Shown piece by piece: positions 55,641 through 64,000 of a DNA stretch of 64,000 bases (the first letter of the stretch is position 1; the number at the start of each line of letters is the position of its first letter). This DNA is from Stenopsyche tienmushanensis (lineage: Eukaryota; Arthropoda; Insecta; Trichoptera; Stenopsychidae): contig WACJ01000513.1 of assembly GCA_008973525.1 (NCBI GenBank), forward strand, positions 806,001 through 870,000, given 5' to 3'. Position numbers and translations under genes: made by a program. The notes below the pieces were generated by a model. It had not been told where the DNA came from. It was given only the letters and a program-made list of their open reading frames with translations, and made no database searches.

Positions 55641-57689
55641 AATTACTCGATTCTCCCAAATATTATATCCCGATATTTTGCAAAATATAGATCACTAGAA
55701 TCATGATGGTCCTGAAAAATCTCAGCGAAAAAAGAGAATATAAAGGGTGCAGCCAAGAAAATTCTTTATTTAAGATATGCACCCTGAAGAGGCAATTTTT
55801 TTGAGAAAGGTTAGGTGACATTCATCCTATACAACATATTTAAATTGATATTTTCCTATACTGTTCGTGTTATTCATTTTTTAAATAAGGTAGTTTCCCT
55901 GCCGCACATCTTATATGTGTATAAAATGAAGATATTTCAGTTTTAATATTTTTGATTTTTCTTAACTCAAATTATATTAGTAATGTCATATTATGTCCTG
56001 TAAAATTCATGTTTGAGATTTTGAAAATCTTTTTTTTATAAGCTACTCACCAAGCTCAATAGATTATGACCTTATAACTTTTATGGCGTAAAAAATATAC
56101 TTATCTTTTATGAATCTTTATGTGGCGAAAATCATTTGAGATTCTGAACATTTTGTAGATTTACCTGTAACAAAAAAATAATAATTAAATTCAAAATCGT
56201 AAAATTGACCAATGAAATTGATTTAGTTTTGGCATATTTTTATAAAATGCGGGTTTATATTGAATATAAGATTTAAGCTAATGCATCCAATCACAATGGA
56301 ATACTTCTTTGTCGATGAATGATTTTCGCTTATTATTGAAATATATCAGGGACCTTCAATAACAATTTCGATTATATGACTTAACGTTAACATTTCAATT
56401 TATAGCATTGTGATTTAACAACGCGGAAAGGGGTGCTTGGTCTAAAATACATCTTTACAAGGGTTGGCGAGCAAGTTTGAACGTTTGAAATGGCTCTCAA
56501 TATCGAAACATAAGGGTTTTTAATGCCATTTGTTACATCGAGTCTCCACAGAATATCATTAGCGTATATGTAAGTCCATAGCGATCGATTGTAAAATGAA
56601 ATAAAATAATAATCGTATATGAATAATACGATGAAAATCATTATATTTGAATAACTTCATAACGTTGAGATTTTTTGAAGATTCAAATATAGGGACGCTT
56701 AAAATTTAATAAGGTGAATTATTTAGTAGTATATGGCAAATTCTTCACTTGATTAACTCTTATTGGGTTTTGAATCCTTCTGCATTTAGATCCACGAAGT
56801 GACATATTTGGAAGTGTTTGTAGACCTATCATCTTGGATAAAACGCAACATTGAATCACAAAACAGCATTGTGAGTCTTATTTGTCTTCCAATCTGGAGG
56901 AAATTGATATAAGGCGAGCTTATTCAATTCCTGTTTGAAAATACAAGTTCTATTTGAACCGAATAAAAAACGATTAATAATTGATCTCATGAAGAAAATC
57001 ATGTCATGTTTCCAATATAAACACGTGTTCTCGTTTGTAATAAAAGTATTTAATAATCTATGATCACTATTTAAAATATCAACCACATCCTATTAGCGTT
57101 GATACGAATGATATGATACAGAGAATTGCCATGAATATAACTTATAAATATACAAATATATACGACGCGGGGAATAAAATGTAATACATTACTGAAATAA
57201 ACATGTAATGGGGATTTTGGGTAAACATATCAAGATTACATCGTTTTACTGTATTTAGGCACGAAATTGAAAAGCTCGATTAGTTTTGAATTGAATGCAT
57301 CGAAAACTCAGGCTAAAATGGAATAATTTGGTCGAAAACAGGATTTCAAAGTGTTGTTTTCAATGCATGAGTTTAATAGACACGGCAGGCTATTTCGCGA
57401 AATGTATTTGTCATCCCAATGTGTTGGAGTTATTTTGAAATGTCCGCGTTTAGTTCCGTCGATAAATGAAATTGGATATATTGTAGAATATCGTAGCTTT
57501 AAGCTTTGAGGCTTAATTGAATAACATAATTAAACAACGATATCAGAATTTGAAAAATGAGTCCTTAGAATAGCCCAGATCAAGTGTTACTAATTTTACT
57601 TCATAGTGGCTGTCAAAATCTTTGATGATATATCTTACATTCCAACAGCGTTTTGTTTGAGAAATGTCTTAAATTAAACATGATTTTTG
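55641..57689. other. No gene recognised; Tc1-like left TIR at 56348
   Basis: Lies between the inverted-repeat arms. AGGGACCTTCAATAACAATT at 56348 is a left end of the Tc1-like family. The stretch at 56691-56755 resembles the subterminal region of the 49.7-kb copy (GAATTATTTAGTAGTATATG). Two minus-strand frames (56387-56641 and 56856-57086) have no domain. Confidence 0.45.
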
Positions 57690-57905
57690 TCGTAATTCAG
57701 TTCGAGAAGGGGTTCGATCTGGAGTTCCTCGGAAGCGTGGTCTACGCCTCGTGACCGCCGCCGATCCGAAGTGGAAAATAATCATAATCGCGAAGATCTG
57801 TTCTTAGAAGATCGAACCCTATTGATATCCATATCGTCAACGTTACGGACGATGCTGCAACTGTGGATCTAGGAAATCTCGCCCTGAAGATACTGCCGTC
57901 TTTTA
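57690..57905 (-). repeat. Long inverted repeat, right arm
   Basis: Inverse of 55430-55640; see that entry. The two arms differ at roughly a quarter of positions by eye. Confidence 0.65.
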
Positions 57906-57959
57906 TTGATTATTTTAATGATAGTAGTAGTTATAGTGACTTCGTCTGTCTCCTTTCAG

Positions 57960-58130
57960 CCGCAATGTGCCAATTTAAAAGTGACATTTTCTATCTCGCT
58001 TTTTGCGCATGCAACGCAACGCAGGAAGTGGGAACCGCTCCATGTTATACTGGTGTCAGAATTGAGACAGAAGATTTCACTGTTAATCTGGCGAATTGAA
58101 TTTGCACAGTTTAACAGCGCTACATCCACC
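57960..58130 (+). mobile_element. LTR-like end, primer-site-like motif and leader
   Basis: GCGCATGC (58005), CCGCTCCATGTTATAC, then TGGTGTCAGAATTG from 58051 parallels 14396-14476. The following AGACAGAAG...CTGTTAATCTGG...TTAACAGCGCTAC parallels 16284-16341. Together these suggest a retroelement family with a leucine-tRNA-type primer site. No protein-coding part is present. Confidence 0.4.
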
Positions 58131-58149
58131 AGGCTCGGGATACCATATC

Positions 58150-59090
58150 ATCCACATTATAATATCCTGATCATAGCTTGTATCATATATTAAATATTCA
58201 ACACCATTGCTCGAAAAACGCTTGAAAATCTCAATCTAGCTTCATTTGGATGCAGTCCCAGAGCTGAATTCCTTAATTTTGTATATATATATATAAGAGG
58301 TCACGATGTCGACTAAGAATTAACATAGAAAGTCTAGCAATAATGGAATTGCATTCCGAAGAGGCACGTCCACAGGCAGACTCATTGCCATCACAGTATG
58401 CAAATAATCTCTAATATGGTCATTAAAAATGTTTAACGTTAAGGATACTATGGTGTCGTGTAAATTATGATGTAAACCGCGTATTTAATTAAAATCTTAT
58501 TCGCTAAAATATAATTTTATAACGACGCAATGCAGCTTACTCGGGGATTATATACGGTCGAATTATTATGCCGGGATTGCTTTTAAATTTTGCTTTAATA
58601 CCGTTTGACAGTTATTGATGGCCGATTACATTTTAAATCTTTCGCTGCAAAAATTAATTAATCGATGATGAAATCGATGTAAATCCACGCAAATAGACGT
58701 ATTCTGCTGTGTCCTACGACTGTGGTGGATATTTTATAGCCCTAAATTGATGTAAATTTGTGGGGTTCAATTTTGGTATATAGTATATCCCGGCAGGCAT
58801 ATCGAAAGATTGTCAAGAACAGACATTGACATGTTTCCGTTGATTTTTAGTCAATTATCATATCTATAATTATAGTGAATTATTAAATTAAACGCTTTCC
58901 ATGTGGCATTACATGTTAAGATATTCACGTATAAAACTATACCAGCTCGGGGGCTTATGTTCTCCCTAGGAATTACCCTCAAATTGCCGTGTTCACAAAA
59001 ATCAATATGCTCTTTTGAAGCAGAACAGATATTTCTTTTTCAATCGTTGAATATCATAAAATATATACATTCATCGTTAAAAGGAAGCAA
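58150..59090. other. No gene recognised
   Basis: AT-rich unique sequence with a short (TA)n at about 58282-58294. Confidence 0.4.
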
Positions 59091-59092
59091 TT

Positions 59093-59293
59093 CTAAGAAG
59101 ATATTGTATTAAACATTTTTTTCTCTTTATGTGCCATGTCCGTCTTTGGGCGCTGGGGACTATCATCGACAGATTTCTTAGAAGAATATCTCGTATTTTT
59201 GTTTGTATCGTACAAGATTAAATAGATAGTCGAATCGGTCCATTTCCGGATGTCCTCGGGCCATTTAATGGCTATCATTTTATTTTCGATCAG
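59093..59293 (-). CDS. Candidate exon, unknown product
   Basis: On the minus strand an acceptor (AATTTTCTACTAG before 59293) precedes a 66-codon open stretch: LIENKMIAIKWPEDIRKWTD, then STIYLILYDTNKNTRY and a serine/lysine-rich tail to a stop at 59093. It is richer in G+C than its surroundings. No donor or domain is recognised. Confidence 0.25.
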   Translation of the reverse strand: MIENKMIAIKWPEDIRKWTDSTIYLILYDTNKNTRYSSKKSVDDSPQRPKTDMAHKEKKMFNTISS

Positions 59294-59569
59294 CTAGTAG
59301 AAAATTATTTTTCCTTCATTTTCAACAAGTCTCCACAATAAGCTCTGAATACGTACATATTGATATCATGCTCTGAAGATTTTAACATATGATAATTTGA
59401 TGGATCCATACGAACTAAATACGGAGGACGATTCAAAGCATAAAAAATATATTTTCTATTAAATCTCTCTAAATAAATATATTAAAAGTTTTAATTTTAA
59501 TTAAAGTGCGACATTCTCAGCCGGTCGAGCCTAGTGACTGGAATTTTCAAAGGCTCTTACAGTTTTATT

Positions 59570-59640
59570 CTGATTGAGTCTTGGAAACCGACCGTTTGTC
59601 TTGACCACGGAAAAGCTTGGTCTTCAGACAGAATAAGTAA
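59570..59640 (-). repeat. Dispersed family G, inverted fragment
   Basis: On the minus strand: GAAGACCAAGC, TTTTCCGTGGTCAAGACAAA and CGGTCGGTTTCCAAGAC, matching 13815-13865. Confidence 0.55.
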
Positions 59641-59645
59641 AGCTT

Positions 59646-59716
59646 GTATATCAATAAATTAACTTTAACACTATTGATAGCACACAATATTTACATAAAC
59701 ATAAACAATATACATG
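59646..59716 (+). repeat. Family A-related repeat (A'), copy 2
   Basis: TGTATATCAATAAATTAAC, ATTGATAGCACACAATATTT and ACATAAACA match 20683-20760. Confidence 0.6.
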
Positions 59717-59731
59717 CGTGTCTTCTGTATT

Positions 59732-60187
59732 TTATGTTATCCATTGAAGGTTTAAATATCGGCCAGAGTCTAAACAATTACGCACAGGCGTCACATTTTC
59801 GTCTATTTGGGAAGCTGATGGATGTTTATTGTGTGATGTTAATCGACGACCCCCTGTCGGCCCTTCTTGAACGACTTGTCTCATGATATAATTAGGACAA
59901 GCAATCACTTCCAATTCTATGTTCCATTGCGACTTGTCATAGCCAAAAAATATGTTACGAGAATACAAAATCAACGGATAGCCTTGGCTGTGGGAAGAGG
60001 TATTTTTTCCGCAGGCTCGTTTGTAATCTCGTAGCTGTAACGTCCCATAACAGATTGACGCTCCATGTAACCGGCTATATATAATATCAAATATGATTAC
60101 GTCACTTATTCTATTATAATAAAAGAGTTCGATCAGTCTTTGATGAATATAATCTACACTTTGTAAGATATGATTTGAATGAATCAA
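59732..60187 (-). CDS. Unrecognised 151-codon open frame
   Basis: The minus strand is open for 151 codons from a TTG near 60187 to a stop at 59732; the first ATG-type start inside is uncertain. The composition is mixed and protein-like (for example LHGASICYGTLQLRDYKRAC and QSQWNIELEV-like stretches), with four cysteines and no membrane segment. I recognise no domain. Its length is above most chance frames here, but there are no flanking splice or promoter features to support it, and an A' repeat abuts its 3' end. Confidence 0.25.
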   Translation of the reverse strand: MIHSNHILQSVDYIHQRLIELFYYNRISDVIIFDIIYSRLHGASICYGTLQLRDYKRACGKNTSSHSQGYPLILYSRNIFFGYDKSQWNIELEVIACPNYIMRQVVQEGPTGGRRLTSHNKHPSASQIDENVTPVRNCLDSGRYLNLQWIT

Positions 60188-60189
60188 AC

Positions 60190-60650
60190 TAATGAAGCCT
60201 TTAATTTATTAAATTTGACTGTTCAGTGGCTTAATTTATACGTAGGCTATAAATCGTACGCTCGACGCTTCTCGTTATTAAAAATAATTTATGGAGACGT
60301 TTATGATCCTCTTAAATTGATACAAATGCTGGCTTATAAAATATACATTTTTTGTCAGACGCTAATATAAGATCGCTTAAGCCAAGCAAAGAGGCTGACG
60401 ACACTGTTACCGAAAATTTTTGACAAGTTGCTTAAATAAAACGTCTTGATATTTATTAATAACATCGATTCCAGTATAAACATAAAACAGTCCCCCATCA
60501 CGATAAATTATTCTCAGACGCTTCTTTTCTGGATGGTCTGAGTCCTATTCGTAACAACGCTCGAAAATTTCACGTTTAGGGTCTTTCATGTTGTTAAAAC
60601 AACACTTGTCGAATTACCACAAAATGTGGATTTAAGAGGACGGTCATACA
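60190..60650. other. No gene recognised
   Basis: AT-rich sequence leading into a Tc1-like fragment. Confidence 0.4.
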
Positions 60651-60654
60651 GCGC

Positions 60655-60965
60655 ATGCCACGATGGCTATTCTGCACGAGCGATTAGATGGCATTGTTAT
60701 CGCTCATCGCGATCGTGCGATTTAACGCTTTAATTTTTTTTTCCATTGGGGTTATCTTAAATAGCAGATCTATGTGTATAAATCGCAAACAATTTAAGCC
60801 CTCAAAGTCGACACCATGAACGCCGTCATTGAAAATTGGAGCTCCCGAAAGTGTGTCATCAAGCGAAGCCGTGGTAGACATTTGAACGATGTTATATTTC
60901 ATAGTTAATATCATAAAATATTATTTTAAATGAAAGAAAAATTAAGCGTCTTTATTGAGAGCCCC
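60655..60965 (+). mobile_element. Tc1-like element, C-terminal part and right TIR
   Basis: FHWGYLK (about 60736-60757) then VYKSQTI.ALKVDTMNAVIEN (about 60775-60835) are broken by stops. They parallel the 12.6- and 49.8-kb copies. The right end AATTAAGCGTCTTTATTGAG lies at 60940-60959. No left end is present. Confidence 0.6.
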
Positions 60966-60969
60966 CTCT

Positions 60970-61885
60970 TGATAGAAAATAATCAAGTTAGACCTCTTAG
61001 AGCTTTTGCATAAATAAGGAAAATTCTTGTATGTAATGAAATTTATAAACTTTTAGTTTTAAGGTCACGACAGTCGAAGTCACAAGACCAAAGCAAATTC
61101 TGATCAAAAAGAAAAATGTGGATCGCGTACGAGATGCATCGGATTTTATTAAATATTTTCCGCGGGGTGATTTATATATTTCCTTGGAAACTTGTTTTCC
61201 CGTTCCCGGCAACCGTCTGGCGATGCTCGTATCATAGAAGATTATGAAAATTTAATCAGAAATCAGCATTGCACTTACCTCGGCTGTGTCTCGAAACTTG
61301 TTACTCTAGATTCTAATTTAATTTCAATGTAATTTTGAGATTTTGCCTCACTTTCATAATATCGCCGCAGCCTGCCAATTTTAATAATCCGGCCATGTAT
61401 CCGAGATGACTTAAACATGCATCTTAAATACATTTATACCAGCTTTAATATATTAATGACAGTCCCTTGCATAAATTATTGTCATGGACTGGTGCAAAAC
61501 AAAGACGAAAATTGAACAATGTCATATTTAGTATCCAATTAATAGCATTAGACTACCATGTGAATAATCATAATCTTACTTTTAAAGATTTGAATCGAAC
61601 AATGGCGATTATGGTATTATTCCAGGTCGAAACTTAAATCTGCTGAAATGGAATCCATTAAGGAATTATAAAGGAGACTATTGTTTTCATAATTTAAAGG
61701 GACATTTTGATATCTGATGTGACAATGGATAACTGTGTATACATTTGACCCATTGATGAGGAATTCCGCATATTCTGTGAATGAATTCGAGTGATATTAA
61801 AGAGCATTCATCAGACTGTGAATCGGAGACAGAGACATAGAGAGTGCTTTATGGCTCAACATACACGCGTACATTGTATTATTTT
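60970..61885. other. No gene recognised
   Basis: AT-rich unique sequence. Confidence 0.4.
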
Positions 61886-61889
61886 ATCG

Positions 61890-62045
61890 ATCGATAATTC
61901 AAATTTATCAAGCTTCAACAAATGCATTTTTAACAAATATTACGTGCTATCGACAGGGTTGAGGTTCATTTATTGATATACAAGCTTGACTCACGCTGCG
62001 CGGTCCTGAGAGTAAAGTGGATTTTTGTGGATACATAGGGAAAGT
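61890..62045 (-). repeat. Family A-related repeat (A'), copy 3
   Basis: Inverse of 20640-20780, with ACCGCGCAGCGTGAGT and TGTATATCAATAAATGAACC conserved exactly. Confidence 0.65.
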
Positions 62046-62081
62046 TAATTGTATATATTGATTTTTTTTAATTTGTTAACG

Positions 62082-62280
62082 GAAATTGTAAGCTAAAAGA
62101 TGAATCTGTGTTTGTGTAATATATAATAAAATGGCTACGCTACTGATCTCGTGATTGCTTTATGCTGTCTATGATGTAGGAGACTAATAGAGTAGAAACG
62201 ATTCTCTCTTTCTTTCATCTATAATGACGGTTGGAGTTTCACTTTTCGTGATGTTCAATCCAATCTGCAATAATATGTGC
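62082..62280 (+). repeat. Family B copy (62.1 kb)
   Basis: AATTGTAAGCTAAAAGATGA, GTTTGTGTAATATATAATAA, GCTACTGATCTCGTGATTGC (mutated A-box-like), GAAACGATTCTCTCTTTCTT and GGAGTTTCACTTTTCGTGAT follow in order. Confidence 0.75.
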
Positions 62281-62284
62281 ATTT

Positions 62285-64000
62285 AAAGCATTAAAATATG
62301 CGTTGAGCAAAAATTGTCCCTAATGAAATTCAGACGTTTCAACGTTCCAGAGAGGTTTTATCACACCCTCGTTCTATCTTGTATTTGGGTTCTTTAGACT
62401 ATTATTTATTCATGCCTTTGGAGTGGATATTAAAAGATACATGATTTATACGAGGCAAAAAATCACGTAATTTTATAAAAAGAGAAACGAAAAAACTGCC
62501 AAAAATACGAGGAATATCTCATACATCCGTAAAAATGAATTTATTCCTGTTATCCCTTATATTATAACGTCGATGAAAACTGAAATTATGTCTCGTTTTG
62601 AAGTCAAGATTCGGGCCATTAAAACATCCATATCATTGTTCGGAGTCAAAATCTCAATCGGGGTTGGAATCCAATTAGACATTAAATTGGAAAATTGTTT
62701 TATATTAGTTAGCATATTCAACACATAAATATTTTGGGCAATTTTGTAACGTGGGGTGCTTAATTATTCAGCAGACGTATAAGTTTGTTTCGTCCGGGGT
62801 GGTTCGGTCATATCCCGAGGGTTGCAAAATGGTCAGGGAGAAAACGCTGTAGGCCCAGCGTCAAACGATGTTATTATGCTCCGCAGGAATATAAACTCAC
62901 CCCAGATAATAGCTCTGAACCGCCCTATGCGCTAAAGAATAACGAGCATATAACCATAATAAATATATTCGGCTAATCTCTCATGAAAATCGATCAAACA
63001 AAAGATGATAGAAACTATGAAGAGAACACTTGGTTGTAACGTATGAATTATATACGCAAAAAAGTACCAGATCTATTTAATTGCACATTCAAATTACCTT
63101 GCGGAGATATTTACGCAAAAATGTGGTGAGGCGATATATAGACGTTGGCATGTTTTGCGCTATTTCTTTGAATATATTTCATGTAGATTTTTTAATGCAC
63201 GTATTATCAATTTTTCCTATTTTGATTTGTCATTTATGCTTAAGAATTTTACTGCTAAACGATCAAAAACTTCGCAGAAATTGAGTTGAATATTGTAAAT
63301 AAAATTATCACTGGATAAAAAAATATACATCTAAATCAACCCCCGGTCTGAAATATCAATTTATGCTCTCTCACAGCCATCTTTTGTCAATAAAAGCATT
63401 TTGTTTGCCAATTTTTTTGAGCATCCTATTCAAAAAAATCTCAAAACAAATAACCATCATCCATAAAATATTTTTAGAGCATTTTGCGCTGCGTATACAT
63501 ACGCCGCTTTCTAAGATATTATTTTATTTTAGTCATTACAGCGGAGTTTTTTAGGATTTTTTTAATGTGTACACATATTATTTCGTTGTATAAATATATG
63601 TAAATTTTTAACGTTCAAATTATTGCGAGAGCTTATAAAATATTCGCAAAAAAAATCAGACCAATCTAAACGTCTCATTTGCATACAGAACGTGACAAGG
63701 AAACTATCTTGTTTTAAAAAAAATAATACAAATAATATAGCGGGTATTATTTTGATGGACTGGTGTATAAATAAAAATATCATTTTTTCTTGAAACAGAA
63801 AGATTCCGAACTTTTTCTATACTTCTGAATTTTGTGAAACCCTTCAATGAACAAAGTCGGAGAACTTTGATAAAATCTATACTACTATTAAAAAAACTCA
63901 TCGCAAAAGCAAAAAGATCTGGCCAGAAGGGTTAACCCTTACAACACGTTGTGGCCGAAGATTTTTTCTTTGGTAGTTTTTATGAACTTTAAATAAGTTT
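62285..64000. other. No gene recognised
   Basis: AT-rich. Short frames (62785-62976, 63081-63284, 63363-63554) have no domain. A TTAACCCTTACAAC motif at 63933 could be a piggyBac-type terminus, but nothing supports it. Confidence 0.35.

Noticed and set aside
63925..63950. piggyBac terminus at TTAACCCTTACAAC
   Set aside because: No partner end or second TTAA can be seen before the window ends.

Overview
This is A+T-rich, gene-poor eukaryotic DNA (about two-thirds A+T by eye). It has no operons, no prokaryotic signals and no long continuous host gene. The only long clean reading frame is a non-LTR retrotransposon reverse transcriptase. The mixture of mariner/Tc1, hAT and piggyBac transposon relics, a jockey/I-like LINE and a tRNA-derived SINE points to an animal, most likely an insect. 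The species is an inference I cannot narrow further.

Layout. 1-12 kb: a tRNA-derived SINE (1336-1822), a deleted mariner (3391-4002), a hAT C-terminal fragment (5984-6100) and a 16-bp minisatellite (8008-8167) in otherwise featureless DNA. 10.7-21 kb: a dispersed family (here 'A'), mariner and Tc1-like scraps, GC-rich LTR-like pieces (14.4, 15.9 and 16.3 kb), then a 5'-truncated but otherwise open LINE (16801-19740, minus strand) inserted into a second copy of family A. 20-23.1 kb: mariner and Tc1-like pieces and families E, B and F. 24.2-26.3 kb: a three-level nest, with a hAT element (24325-25701, perfect 8-bp target duplication) inside a mariner transposase gene and a third terminal-inverted-repeat element inside the hAT. 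26.7-28.8 kb: a few minus-strand open segments with plausible splice sites, the only hint of host exons in the middle of the window. 29-50 kb: repeat debris including about nine copies of family 'B' (13 in the window), several mariner fragments, Helitron-like patches, a piggyBac transposase pseudogene (40786-41290) and a mariner fragment (46900-47960). 50-64 kb: a frameshifted hAT transposase (50493-51445), a candidate terminal exon (51544-51793, minus), a deleted mariner (53307-53943), a long inverted-repeat pair (55.4/57.8 kb), LTR-like sequence near 58.05 kb and more family fragments.

No genes here work together as a pathway. The coherent story is transposon stratigraphy: successive insertions, internal deletions and decay. 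Dispersed families A-I are named here only for reference, from matches seen between distant parts of the window. Boundaries are approximate unless a terminal repeat or target duplication is given. Exon calls are inference from open frame plus splice-site context. I found no convincing new biological system; the most promising unexplained item is family B.
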